A DNA stretch of 64,000 nt from Candidatus Thioglobus vulcanius (lineage in GTDB: Bacteria; Pseudomonadota; Gammaproteobacteria; PS1; Pseudothioglobaceae), in assembly GCA_910595855.1 (NCBI GenBank), contig CAJVCJ010000021.1, positions 1 to 64,000 of the forward strand. The letters run 5' to 3'. Each line of letters begins with the position of its first letter. Positions within the stretch are counted from its first letter, which is position 1. The translations under genes were made by a program, and so were the position numbers. Positions 27,816 through 36,791 of the stretch are shown here, in pieces. A model generated the notes under the pieces. The model was not told where the DNA came from. It saw nothing but the letters and a program-made list of their open reading frames with translations, and made no database searches.

Positions 27816-28694
27816 TCACTCACTGATTGAATTAGCCAATTGACGTCGGTAATTAGCACTCATTTCTGGATTAGTTTTTTCTAGCATATTGCATATCATG
27901 CCAATCATCTCTCTAGCAGCACCTTCTCTAAATTTATCATCATTTTGTTGAATCTTAAATAACAACTCAACGCCTTTTTCAATGTTATGTTGGGCAATGA
28001 AGCAAACGGCCAAATCAAAAAGAGCCTGGTTGTTATCTGGTTCTTTTAATAACAATACTTGTAATGATTCAATTCCTATTGTCTCTTGTGCTAATTTTTT
28101 AAAATTTAATTGGCTCGAAATAGATAATCCGATTTCACTATTTCTCGCCTCATCACCCAATCTAGAAAACAAACCTTCAGCTTGCTCAAGTTCGTTAATA
28201 TCAAGAAATATTTGAACCATATCAAGCGCCACTCTGACATTACTCGGATCAGATTTAATGGCTTGCGTTAATAGCATGATCGCCTCAGAAGTTTCGCCTA
28301 ATAAATGTTGTTCACGCGCTTTTTCACGTACTTCATCAGACTCTCTAAATACACCATAATGCTTTAACAACAATCTTAACTCATCAGTTCGGTACTGTCC
28401 TTCTTCTCTTTGTACTTCAACACCATCTTTAAAAACGACAATAGTTGGCACGTTTTTAACTGCAAACTGATCTTTTAACTCTTCTTGCTCATCAATATCA
28501 ATTTTTGCAAAAATAAAATCACCAGGAAATTCTGTTGCTAATTGTGAAAGTTCGTCTGACATTTGAATACATGGCCCAGCCCAAACAGCCATAAATTCAA
28601 CAATTACAGGAATGTGTGATGAATTGTGGATAACTAGGTCTTCAAAATTACTTTTACTGACTTCAAAAATTAGAGGTTTATTTTCGGTATTCAC
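27816..28694 (-). CDS. cnoX: Chaperedoxin CnoX/YbbN-like (thioredoxin-TPR protein)
   Basis: 292 residues. Residues 1-110 are a thioredoxin fold in which the active site is WAGPC: A39 replaces the first Cys and C42 remains, so it is not a disulfide reductase. Residues 120-290 are TPR-like helices ending in a YRRQL motif that also ends E. coli CnoX. E. coli CnoX holds unfolding proteins and hands them to GroEL-GroES, and it too lacks the first active-site Cys. Here the gene sits between the RuBisCO activase genes and groS, on the same strand. The family call is firm; action on RuBisCO is an inference from place. Confidence 0.82.
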   Translation of the reverse strand: MNTENKPLIFEVSKSNFEDLVIHNSSHIPVIVEFMAVWAGPCIQMSDELSQLATEFPGDFIFAKIDIDEQEELKDQFAVKNVPTIVVFKDGVEVQREEGQYRTDELRLLLKHYGVFRESDEVREKAREQHLLGETSEAIMLLTQAIKSDPSNVRVALDMVQIFLDINELEQAEGLFSRLGDEARNSEIGLSISSQLNFKKLAQETIGIESLQVLLLKEPDNNQALFDLAVCFIAQHNIEKGVELLFKIQQNDDKFREGAAREMIGMICNMLEKTNPEMSANYRRQLANSISE

Positions 28695-28717
28695 AGAATT
28701 TCCTTTTGTTTATTTAT

Positions 28718-28972
28718 TTAACGGGGTTGGAACAAAATCGCTTTAATCGATTGATAGTTAGTGGCTATATTGCGTAAATTTTCTTCACCCAATTCTGAAT
28801 CTATCCTTCCTTGATTGAGATCTTTAACTTGATCTGCATACATTTTTTTAAGCGTATCTAATGTTGCAGAAATCTCATACACGGTAGGATTGCCTGACTC
28901 CGCCCAATCTTGAGGTAACGTATGAGGATATTTCGGAACAAACTCAATGAGTTTTTCATCATCCTCAAACAT
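28718..28972 (-). CDS. Small unknown protein downstream of cbbO
   Basis: 84 residues, acidic, soluble, predicted mostly helical, starting MFEDDEKLIEFVPKYPHTLP. No motif I recognise, no Cys, no membrane segment. The start lies only 4 bases after the cbbO stop, and it is followed 23 bases later by cnoX, so it belongs to the RuBisCO cluster. In nitrifiers a gene called cbbN of unknown role sits directly after cbbO; this gene has the same position, but I cannot confirm homology. Confidence 0.7.
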   Translation of the reverse strand: MFEDDEKLIEFVPKYPHTLPQDWAESGNPTVYEISATLDTLKKMYADQVKDLNQGRIDSELGEENLRNIATNYQSIKAILFQPR

Positions 28973-28976
28973 TTAC

Positions 28977-31322
28977 TTAGGCAGTCAAGCTGGCAAACAA
29001 CAGTGGTAGCTGTTCAGGAAGTTTTTCAACATTCTCAATAACCGTATAGTTGTTTTCACCAAAAATTCTCTTAACATAACTATCAGCATTTGGATCCAGA
29101 GTTAAACAGTACGTTAAGACACCCGTTGAATAAAGCTCTTCTACAGCCTTCTTGGTATCAAAACGCAAGTGTTGCGGATCTGTCTCATCAATATCTGCCG
29201 GTTCACCATCAGTTACTAATAAGATCAACTTACGCTTTTCTTGTTGTTTATGCAAATGAGCACCTGCATGCCTTAATGCAGCACCCATTCGAGTGGATAA
29301 GCCACCCTGCATGCCAGCAAGACGCGCCTTGGCTTCATCATCAAAATGCTGATTGAAATCTTTAAAACGGAAATATTGAACGTCATGACGTCCATCGGAG
29401 GCAAAACCATGCAGTGCAAATGGATCGCCAATACCTTCCATGGCAACAGATACCAAAGTAGCTGCTTCTCGAGTGAGCTGTAAAATGGTTTTATCACTAT
29501 CACCCACATACTCGTTAGTTGATTCAGAAAGATCAAGCAAAACAACAATAGACAAATCTCTAGTATTAAGCACATTACGCATAGTGATGCGTGGATTTGG
29601 CTGATCACCCATGCGTATAGATATCATAGCATCAATCGCTGCATTAATATCAACCTCGTCACCATCCTCCAGGCCACGCTTACGCTGTACACCTGCAGGT
29701 GCTAATAAATCAATAATTTGTCGAATTTTATGGGCGATCGGCTTATGTACTTGCAGGATATCTTCAATATCCTCCGGGTTACCTTTGATAGGACGGCGCT
29801 CGTAAATGGTCGCCCAATCTGGACGGTGTAACTGAATTTGATAATCCCACTCATGATAATGATAAGGATCTGAAATTGGCTCTGTACCCCAAGCATCATT
29901 AAATGAGTGAGCAGTATCTGTTAAGTCATCTTCATAAAAGCGCATTAAATCTTTACAAGTCCATACGACTTGAGCATCATCACCAGCAAGCTCACAATCA
30001 ACCTCGTGTGCCATCATTAATGGACTTACTTCGAATCGTTGTTGAGCCTGACTAGCAGCGATATATTCATCACCCATATCCCAATTAACATCTTCAAAAT
30101 GCCAGATAATACGATTGTCATCTCTATAGTCAACTCGGTAACGCTCTAAAATTCTTAAACTAGGCACCGCCTTACGGCCAGAGAATAAGTTATAAAGCTC
30201 AATACCCATTAACCAAGCAAAACGATTATCATCTTTATTTTCTTCGATATTGGCGTGGAATTTAGCAGCGAACTCATTTAGTTGAGCATCACTACCTTGG
30301 GCATCTTTATCAAGTAACTGCAAAGCAAAACCCTCAAGAATTTCCATGGTTTTATGCTCTGCTGGCTCTTCATGCTCCAGCAACATTAAAGAACGCCATA
30401 ATTTCTTTAGTCCTGGGAAATCTTGTGCCGCTTTATATTCAACACGTGCGTCCTCAAGAAGGCCAACAAAAAACATTTGTGCTGGACTAAGTTGATCTGC
30501 GGACATTGATTTGTCGGTATACATCATATGTGCCGCCATATGCGCGACTGTAGCACGGTAGATTTCCAAACCTTCAATACCTTCAATATCATCAAGTGCA
30601 TCAGGAACATACATGATACGAGTATCCACGTATGGTCTAAAATCTGTGTATTCAGCCCCTGTTGGGCGAATAAAGAAATCACGACCCCATAAAGCACGTA
30701 GATAGAAGTTTAACTTTCGCTGAACTCTAACAAACAAAACACCACGCCTTTCACGCTCCAGCATGGCACGTGAATCTTGAGATTCTAATGAGAAGTAAGA
30801 GGTAAGATTTTTAAAGTCTCTTCGATACGCTTTGGCACCAAATTGAGCCCAGCGACGTAAACCACTTAACGTTAATTTAGAGAGTAATTGATCAATGTTA
30901 ATTAACATTGGACGAATACCTCTAGAGGCTGTCGATGCCAATTGGTGGATTAACGTTAGATATCCACGTACAAGCTGTGCATCACCTAAATGGCGAGCAA
31001 CCAACGGCAAAGTGGAAAGCAATAACGAGATAACTTCACCTGAGGTCAAAGATGAAGCCTTCATTGCAGCAGTAACACAGTCAGGAATGATATCCTCACC
31101 ACATTCTTTTGCAATTTGCGGCATAACTTCTAGATAAGTAATTACCAAGTCATTACCTCTGCCCAAACCGCACAATGACTTAGCACCATCTAAATAATCT
31201 TTTAATCCTGCTGGTGATATAACACGAGCAGCATCCTGAAAAGTTGCATCCAAAACACCTCTTACTTCAGGTGCAATTTTTTCTAGAAACTCTGCATAAT
31301 CTTCAAGTACAACTTTTGACAT
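28977..31322 (-). CDS. cbbO: RuBisCO activase subunit CbbO
   Basis: Adaptor of the CbbQ-CbbO motor, which remodels inhibited RuBisCO. 781 residues. The C-terminal von Willebrand A domain starts near 589, with the metal-binding MIDAS motif D-L-S-E-S at 597-601 and VTDGEPADIDETDP near 705-718. The N-terminal 550 residues are the helical CbbO/NorD-type region that docks on the AAA+ ring. It lies 97 bases after cbbQ and 4 bases before the small gene at 28972. Length and order are normal for non-carboxysomal form IA clusters. Confidence 0.93.
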   Translation of the reverse strand: MSKVVLEDYAEFLEKIAPEVRGVLDATFQDAARVISPAGLKDYLDGAKSLCGLGRGNDLVITYLEVMPQIAKECGEDIIPDCVTAAMKASSLTSGEVISLLLSTLPLVARHLGDAQLVRGYLTLIHQLASTASRGIRPMLINIDQLLSKLTLSGLRRWAQFGAKAYRRDFKNLTSYFSLESQDSRAMLERERRGVLFVRVQRKLNFYLRALWGRDFFIRPTGAEYTDFRPYVDTRIMYVPDALDDIEGIEGLEIYRATVAHMAAHMMYTDKSMSADQLSPAQMFFVGLLEDARVEYKAAQDFPGLKKLWRSLMLLEHEEPAEHKTMEILEGFALQLLDKDAQGSDAQLNEFAAKFHANIEENKDDNRFAWLMGIELYNLFSGRKAVPSLRILERYRVDYRDDNRIIWHFEDVNWDMGDEYIAASQAQQRFEVSPLMMAHEVDCELAGDDAQVVWTCKDLMRFYEDDLTDTAHSFNDAWGTEPISDPYHYHEWDYQIQLHRPDWATIYERRPIKGNPEDIEDILQVHKPIAHKIRQIIDLLAPAGVQRKRGLEDGDEVDINAAIDAMISIRMGDQPNPRITMRNVLNTRDLSIVVLLDLSESTNEYVGDSDKTILQLTREAATLVSVAMEGIGDPFALHGFASDGRHDVQYFRFKDFNQHFDDEAKARLAGMQGGLSTRMGAALRHAGAHLHKQQEKRKLILLVTDGEPADIDETDPQHLRFDTKKAVEELYSTGVLTYCLTLDPNADSYVKRIFGENNYTVIENVEKLPEQLPLLFASLTA

Positions 31323-31419
31323 AATAATCTACCTTGATTAATCACTTCAAACTAAGCCCATTAGATTTTAAAATTAATCTATCTAATAAACTCTCTTATT
31401 AACAATAAGTGGCCTTTAT

Positions 31420-32235
31420 TTAGCCAAGAAACGTTTGTACAGCAGCTTGAAGTGTATCACGCATATCAGGATCATCCGTTAATGGAGTGATCATTGTCAT
31501 ACTACATGCCGATTCAGCATCAACACCTTGTGCGATTAACTGACCTGCGTATACCAATAAACGAGTAGAGATACCCTCATCAAGACCATGACCCTTAAGG
31601 TTACGAGCACGATGTGCAATTTGCACCAACTTTTCAGCGGTAGCTTGATCAACACCAGACTCTTTAGTGACAATCGCCACCTCCAACTCAGTTTCAGGGT
31701 AATCAAAATCCATTCCACCAAAACGTTGCTTAGTAGATTGCTTAAGATCTTTCATCAAACTTTGGTAACCAGGGTTATATGAAATAACTAATTGGAAATC
31801 AGGATGAGCCTTAACAAGCTCACCTTTTTTATCAAGTGGTAACTCACGACGGTGGTCTGTTAATGGGTGAATAACAACTGTAGTATCCTGACGTGCTTCA
31901 ACAATTTCATCCAAATAACAAATTGCACCAATTCGAGCTGCAGTTGTTAAGGGTCCGTCCTGCCATTTTGTGCCGTCTTTGTCTAAAAGAAAACGACCAA
32001 CCAAATCAGAGGCTGTCATGTCTTCGTTACAAGCAACACTAATTAAAGGTCGACCTAATTTCCAAGCCATATACTCAACAAAACGAGATTTACCACAACC
32101 TGTTGGACCTTTAATCATCATTGGCATACGAACATCGTATGCTGATTCATAAAGTTCTACTTCATTCGTTACCGATTCATAATACGGCTCATCTTTAATG
32201 ATATATTGATTTGGATCTACTTTTATTTCAGACAT
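31420..32235 (-). CDS. cbbQ: RuBisCO activase AAA+ subunit CbbQ
   Basis: MoxR-type AAA+ ATPase that forms a hexamer with CbbO and frees RuBisCO from inhibitory sugar phosphates. 271 residues. Walker A GPTGCGKS at 43-50, Walker B with D109-E110 (ICYLDEI), and [13 protein letters not shown] sensor region [10 protein letters not shown]. Upstream 16 bases away is the 104-residue unknown gene. NorQ of nitric oxide reductase is the main alternative for this fold, but cbbO and RuBisCO beside it decide for CbbQ. Confidence 0.94.
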   Translation of the reverse strand: MSEIKVDPNQYIIKDEPYYESVTNEVELYESAYDVRMPMMIKGPTGCGKSRFVEYMAWKLGRPLISVACNEDMTASDLVGRFLLDKDGTKWQDGPLTTAARIGAICYLDEIVEARQDTTVVIHPLTDHRRELPLDKKGELVKAHPDFQLVISYNPGYQSLMKDLKQSTKQRFGGMDFDYPETELEVAIVTKESGVDQATAEKLVQIAHRARNLKGHGLDEGISTRLLVYAGQLIAQGVDAESACSMTMITPLTDDPDMRDTLQAAVQTFLG

Positions 32236-32251
32236 AATTTCCCTTCCTTAT

Positions 32252-32566
32252 TTATTCATCTTCATCATCTGTTTCATGCTCACCTGACCAGCCTGAGTTC
32301 TTAGCAAACTGAATAGCATTATCATGAATACGTTGATGACGTTCTCGCAACTCTGGTGGTAAATAACCCACCATACAGCCATATTTATCCCATTCAGCAT
32401 TGACTTTTTGCAATAATGCGTCAATTCCACCTAGGTTCCAACCTTCACAGGTCTCTGTTTCTTCGATCAGGCCAAAAACCCAAGCGTCTCTAATTATCTT
32501 ACCAATAGTGGTCATACCACCGTGGATTTCGTTGTTAATTCCAACATATGTTTTAGGTTTATTCAT
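32252..32566 (-). CDS. Unknown 104-residue protein between cbbS and cbbQ
   Basis: Soluble acidic protein. The first half carries GINNEIHGGMTTIGK and the pair CEGWN with C39; the second half is helical, and the last residues are a run of Asp and Glu (ETDDEDE). I recognise no domain. It starts after the terminator that ends the cbbL-cbbS transcript and lies 16 bases before cbbQ, so it is made with the activase rather than with RuBisCO. The acidic tail could bind the motor or a basic patch on RuBisCO; that is a guess. Confidence 0.8.
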   Translation of the reverse strand: MNKPKTYVGINNEIHGGMTTIGKIIRDAWVFGLIEETETCEGWNLGGIDALLQKVNAEWDKYGCMVGYLPPELRERHQRIHDNAIQFAKNSGWSGEHETDDEDE

Positions 32567-32590
32567 AGGCTTATTTTATAGCAAAAAAAA

Positions 32591-32619
32591 ACCCCAACTA
32601 CAAGAGTTGGGGTTTTTTT
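32591..32619 (-). terminator. Internal terminator after cbbS
   Basis: ACCCCAACT (32591-32599) and AGTTGGGGT (32605-32613), five-base loop, with T runs on both strands (seven T after, eight A before). On the minus strand it follows the cbbS stop and precedes the activase genes, so it should let only part of the RuBisCO transcripts continue. Confidence 0.92.
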
Positions 32620-32638
32620 GCTTAGAACTTAGTAACTA

Positions 32639-32986
32639 TTAAACCGTTTTGCCACGGTAAATAACCATTGAAGTACCAGCACATTGTGCGAAGTTGTCTA
32701 AACCTAACAAACGAACGTGATTGTCCGGATGTGCAGTATGACAATTTTCAATTTCTTGAAGAATCGCGTCAACGTCTGTTTCACCAAACATTGGTAGTTT
32801 CCACATGTACCAAAATGAACCAGCAGCGTGCTGTGGCTCAGTGTGTTCGATACTTGGATTCCAACCTTTATCAATAATATATTGAATCTGCACACGCATT
32901 TGCTCTGCAGTTAATGTTGGTAGGTATGAGAAAGTCTCAAATTTACGACTGTCAGTGTTACCTAAACTTGATTGATAATCTTGCAT
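32639..32986 (-). CDS. cbbS: RuBisCO small subunit, form I
   Basis: Small subunit of the hexadecameric L8S8 enzyme. 115 residues. [11 protein letters not shown] at the N-terminus, GWNPSIEH and [10 protein letters not shown] are standard small-subunit blocks. It follows cbbL by 63 bases with its own ribosome site (GGAGCA). The terminator at 32591 lies just beyond its stop. Confidence 0.96.
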   Translation of the reverse strand: MQDYQSSLGNTDSRKFETFSYLPTLTAEQMRVQIQYIIDKGWNPSIEHTEPQHAAGSFWYMWKLPMFGETDVDAILQEIENCHTAHPDNHVRLLGLDNFAQCAGTSMVIYRGKTV

Positions 32987-33049
32987 ATTAATGCTCCTTA
33001 TATTTTAGTTAATTAACAAGATGTCAAAAAACACCTTGTTAGTGACACT

Positions 33050-34468
33050 TTACTTATGTGCTGCGTCAATCTTGTCAACTGTATCGAATTCAAACTTGAT
33101 TTCTTTCCAAGTTTCCATTGCGATAGCAAGTTCAGGACTGTGTTTAGCTGCTGAAGTAAGGATATCTTTACCTTCTTTCTCTAATTCACGACCAGAGTTA
33201 CGAGCTTCAACACAAGCTTCAACCGCTACACGGTTTGCTGCTGCGCCTGCTGCGTTACCCCACGGGTGACCTAATGTACCACCACCAAACTGTAGACATG
33301 AATCGTCACCGAAAATGTTTACTAGTGCTGGCATGTGCCATACGTGAATACCACCAGAAGCTACAGGGATTACACCCGGCATAGAGCCCCAGTCTTGATC
33401 AAAGAAAATACCGCGTGAACGATCTTCTTTAATAAATGAATCACGCATAATGTCGATCCAACCCAATGTTGCTTCGCGGTCGCCTTCAAGCTTACCAACA
33501 ACAGTACCTGAGTGTAAATGATCACCACCAGATAAACGTAAGATCTTAGTCAATACGCGGAAATGGATACCGTGATGTGGGTTACGATCTAATACAGCGT
33601 GCATTGCACGGTGAATGTGTAACAACATACCATTGTCTTGACACCATTGTGCTAGCTGCGTGTTAGCAGTCCAACCACCAGTGATGTAGTCATGCATAAT
33701 GATCGGAGAACCGATTTCTTTAGCATACTCAGCACGTTGCATCATTTGATCAGAAGTAGGGGCTGTAACGTTTAGGTAGTGACCTTTACGCTCACCAGTT
33801 TCAGCTTCAGCTTTCTCGATTGCCTCTTGTACGAAGTCAAAACGAGCTCTCCAACGCATGAACGGCTGAGAGTTAATGTTTTCATCATCTTTCGTGAAGT
33901 CTAAACCACCACGAAGACCTTCATAACATGCACGACCGTAGTTCTTAGCAGATAAACCTAACTTAGGCTTAATAGTACAACCCAATAAAGGACGACCATA
34001 TTTGTTAAGAATATCACGTTCCATCTGGATACCTTGTGGCGGACCATTACAAGTCATTACATATGCAATAGGGAATCTAATGTCTTCAAGTCTAAGTGCA
34101 CGTAAAGCTTTAAAGCCGAATACGTTACCAACTAGAGAAGTCATTACGTTTACAACTGAGCCTTCTTCAAAAAGATCAATTGGGTATGCAACAAATGCAT
34201 AGAAACATGTGTCGTCGCCCGGAACATCTTCGATCGCGTATGCACGACCCTTGTAGTGATCAAGATCTGTTAATAGATCTGTCCATACAGTTGTCCAAGT
34301 ACCCGTTGAAGACTCAGCTGCTACTGCTGCTGCAATCTCTTCACGAGGAACACCTTCTTGAGGTGTTACTTTAAAACATGCCAGGATATCCGTTTCTAAC
34401 GTTTGATAATCCGGCATCCAATATGTATCGCGGTAGTCTTTAACACCCGCATCATAAACCTTTGCCAT
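33050..34468 (-). CDS. cbbL: RuBisCO large subunit, form IA
   Basis: Carbon dioxide fixation in the Calvin cycle. 472 residues, full length. The catalytic set is intact: K167 and K169 (IKPKLG), the carbamylated K193 with D195 and E196 (FTKDDE), H286 (HIHRA), H319 (GGDHLHSG) and loop-6 K326 (GTVVGKLEG). With cbbQ and cbbO and no carboxysome genes downstream, it is of the non-carboxysomal IAq type. A strong GGAG site precedes ATG 34468, and a near-consensus promoter lies at 34498-34526 beside the divergent cbbR. Confidence 0.98.
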   Translation of the reverse strand: MAKVYDAGVKDYRDTYWMPDYQTLETDILACFKVTPQEGVPREEIAAAVAAESSTGTWTTVWTDLLTDLDHYKGRAYAIEDVPGDDTCFYAFVAYPIDLFEEGSVVNVMTSLVGNVFGFKALRALRLEDIRFPIAYVMTCNGPPQGIQMERDILNKYGRPLLGCTIKPKLGLSAKNYGRACYEGLRGGLDFTKDDENINSQPFMRWRARFDFVQEAIEKAEAETGERKGHYLNVTAPTSDQMMQRAEYAKEIGSPIIMHDYITGGWTANTQLAQWCQDNGMLLHIHRAMHAVLDRNPHHGIHFRVLTKILRLSGGDHLHSGTVVGKLEGDREATLGWIDIMRDSFIKEDRSRGIFFDQDWGSMPGVIPVASGGIHVWHMPALVNIFGDDSCLQFGGGTLGHPWGNAAGAAANRVAVEACVEARNSGRELEKEGKDILTSAAKHSPELAIAMETWKEIKFEFDTVDKIDAAHK

Positions 34469-34497
34469 TATTTTAGCTCCTTATTAAAAGAACCACC

Positions 34498-34526
34498 ATC
34501 ATACAATATCTAACATTTAATGTAAA
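34498..34526 (-). promoter_or_regulatory. Sigma-70 promoter of cbbL
   Basis: Minus-strand TTTACA (34526-34521) and TATGAT (34503-34498), spaced by exactly 17 bases; both are five-of-six matches. The start would be near 34491, giving a leader of about 23 bases. Confidence 0.7.
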
Positions 34527-34558
34527 ATAATATTTATTTACATAATAATAACATTTAC
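34511..34558. promoter_or_regulatory. Candidate CbbR binding region
   Basis: ATGTAAA (34520-34526) and TTTACAT (34537-34543) form a seven-base inverted repeat overlapping the cbbL -35 box. TAACATTTA occurs at 34511-34519 and again, in the form TAACATTTAC, at about 34549-34558 next to the cbbR start. Such overlapping repeats fit LysR-type control of both genes. Confidence 0.5.
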
Positions 34559-34560
34559 TT

Positions 34561-35445
34561 ATGATTAATTACACATTAAAACAGCTGTATAGTTTTGAAG
34601 CTGTCATCCGAACTAAAAGTTTTACAAAGGCCAGTAAAGAGCTTTTTGTAACCCAGCCTGCTGTATATATGCAGGTGCAGCAATTATCAAAAAATGTTGG
34701 ATCTGACTTGATTAGAACTAATGGTAAAGTCATTATACCAACATTCATTGGCAAGAAGCTTTACCAAACCTGTTTAGAGGTTATTAGTACGCTTGAAAGC
34801 TCGCGCTCAGACATTGAGCAAACTCTTAATCCAGATTCTGGTCACTTGCAAATTGCTGTTGCCACGACAACCAACTCCTTTGTAAGTCGAATATTGGCAA
34901 AATTTAAAAAAAAATATCCACAGATGACTTTTCATCTAGAGGTTACAAATAGAAAATTACTATTAGAAAAGTTGAGTAATCATTCTGCCGATTTGGTTAT
35001 TATGGGTGAACCACCCTCTGACCTTCCCTTAGAAACTCAACCGTTCATGGAGAACCCATTAATTGCCATTGCCCATCCTGAGCACCCATTATTAGCCAAT
35101 AAAAAAAATAGTATTAAAACTTTGGTAAAGGAGACACTAATTACTAGAGAACAAGGCTCAGGTACTCGAATCACCATTGAGCGAATCACTGGCATGAAAT
35201 TTAATTCAGATATTGAGATCAACTCTAATGAGGCGATTATTGAGGCAGTTCAAGCTGGACTAGGCATTGGATTTGTATCAAAGCACACGGTTAAGCTTGA
35301 ATTAGAAAATGGCATTATCAACCAACTTAATGTGGATAACTTTCCGGTAACTCGTCATTGGTATGTTGTTCATCAATCGAAAAGTAAGCTATCACCAATT
35401 GCTCAGCGTTTTAAAGATTTTATTATCGACAACAGTGTGTTGTAA
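34561..35445 (+). CDS. cbbR: LysR-type regulator CbbR
   Basis: 294 residues. The N-terminal helix-turn-helix (LKQLYSFEAVIRTKSFTKAS, LFVTQPAVYMQ, about 6-45) is of the LysR type. Residues 90-290 form the effector domain, with IAVATTTNSFVSRIL and VQAGLGIGFVSKH typical of CbbR. It is divergent from cbbL with 92 bases between the starts, the classic arrangement in which CbbR activates the Calvin operon in response to metabolites such as ribulose bisphosphate or NADPH. Naming rests on family and place. Confidence 0.9.
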   Translation: MINYTLKQLYSFEAVIRTKSFTKASKELFVTQPAVYMQVQQLSKNVGSDLIRTNGKVIIPTFIGKKLYQTCLEVISTLESSRSDIEQTLNPDSGHLQIAVATTTNSFVSRILAKFKKKYPQMTFHLEVTNRKLLLEKLSNHSADLVIMGEPPSDLPLETQPFMENPLIAIAHPEHPLLANKKNSIKTLVKETLITREQGSGTRITIERITGMKFNSDIEINSNEAIIEAVQAGLGIGFVSKHTVKLELENGIINQLNVDNFPVTRHWYVVHQSKSKLSPIAQRFKDFIIDNSVL

Positions 35446-35565
35446 TTAAATTAGTTGAATACGACAGTTTTATTATAATGCTGCCAGCACGCTCAAAGAT
35501 AAACTGACTAATTTTAGCTATCAGTCCATGTACATCTGTACAAGAAATTAATAATCGATATACAC

Positions 35566-36756
35566 TTATGTTCGATATTCTGCGTTAATCTTAACGTAAT
35601 CATAAGAGAAGTCTGTTGTCCAAACACTCTCAACCAAATTACTCTGTCCTATGTGAATGGTAATGGTGATATCTTCTTTGGCCATTTCAGCACTACCCGC
35701 TGCTTCAGTATAGCTCTCATCTGGCTCACCAGCTTTAACAATGCTGACAGAGTTTAATGAGATATTAATATCTTCAATACTCAAGTTGTTAATATTGGCA
35801 CGACCTACTGCTGCCAAAATACGACCCCAATTAGCATCTGAGGCAAATAATGCAGTTTTAACTAATGGAGAATGGGCGACGGTATAAGCCACCTCTAAGC
35901 AATCATCATTAGATTCACCACCCTTTACACATACCTCAACAAATTTAGTTGCACCCTCACCATCTTTAATAATCTGGTGCGCTAAAGATTGTGCCACTTC
36001 ATTTAGCACCTGCTGAAAATCAGACGCACAATCAGCTAACTTAACACCACTTTTAGCGGTGGCACTCAGTGTGCATGCGTCGTTAGTCGAAGTATCACCA
36101 TCAACAGTAATCCGATTAAAGGATTGATTAACAGCCTTGCTTAAGCACTCTTGTAGTTGTGCTTGAGTGGCACCAATATCAGTAAAAATAAAACTAAGCA
36201 TGGTGGCCATATTCGGACGAATCATGCCGGATCCTTTAGCAATACCGGTAATATTAACCATCTTGCCATTTACTTCAAAAGTTTTAGAATAAGTTTTTTC
36301 TACTAAGTCCGTGGTCAAAATACCCTTGGCAACCATCCCAAGATTATCAGCAGAAAGTTGGGTAGTTGCCAGAGGGATGCTTACTTCAAATTTTGAAACA
36401 TCCAACTGCTGACCAATCACACCGGTTGAAAATGGTAATACCTGCTCAAGCTTAATACCAAGTTCATTCGCAAGTATTTTACAAGTTGTGACTGTATTTT
36501 GCATGCCTTGCGTGCCCGTGCCAGCATTGGCATTACCACTATTAATCAACAATGCCAAGGGCGAATTTTGCAAGTGATTTTTAGCTACAAGTACAGGAGC
36601 GGCGCAGAATACATTTTGAGTAAATACGCCAGCTGTTGTTGTGCCTTCTGTTAAATGAATAACAGACAAATCCAATGCGTCATTATTTTTAATCTGTGCA
36701 TTGATAGCTGCACTGCTAATGCCTTTAATGTTTAACAATGTATTACTCATGCTCAA
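35566..36756 (-). CDS. argJ: Bifunctional glutamate N-acetyltransferase/amino-acid acetyltransferase
   Basis: Recycles the acetyl group in arginine synthesis by moving it from N-acetylornithine to glutamate. 396 residues. The autocleavage site is A184-T185 in NMATMLSFI; Thr185 becomes the nucleophile of the beta chain. KGSGMI before it and the C-terminal NVNPG-like FSYDYVKINAEYRT end are standard. It follows the iron permease gene by 35 bases on the same strand, but no other arg gene is present, so it may have its own promoter. Confidence 0.95.
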   Translation of the reverse strand: MSMSNTLLNIKGISSAAINAQIKNNDALDLSVIHLTEGTTTAGVFTQNVFCAAPVLVAKNHLQNSPLALLINSGNANAGTGTQGMQNTVTTCKILANELGIKLEQVLPFSTGVIGQQLDVSKFEVSIPLATTQLSADNLGMVAKGILTTDLVEKTYSKTFEVNGKMVNITGIAKGSGMIRPNMATMLSFIFTDIGATQAQLQECLSKAVNQSFNRITVDGDTSTNDACTLSATAKSGVKLADCASDFQQVLNEVAQSLAHQIIKDGEGATKFVEVCVKGGESNDDCLEVAYTVAHSPLVKTALFASDANWGRILAAVGRANINNLSIEDINISLNSVSIVKAGEPDESYTEAAGSAEMAKEDITITIHIGQSNLVESVWTTDFSYDYVKINAEYRT

Positions 36757-36791
36757 TAAAATCCTTAATAGTTAAAGGGTATTTTACTGAC

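Noticed and set aside
29090..29899. Several frames of 60-110 codons on both strands inside cbbO
   Set aside because: All overlap the well-supported CbbO VWA domain and show no motifs.
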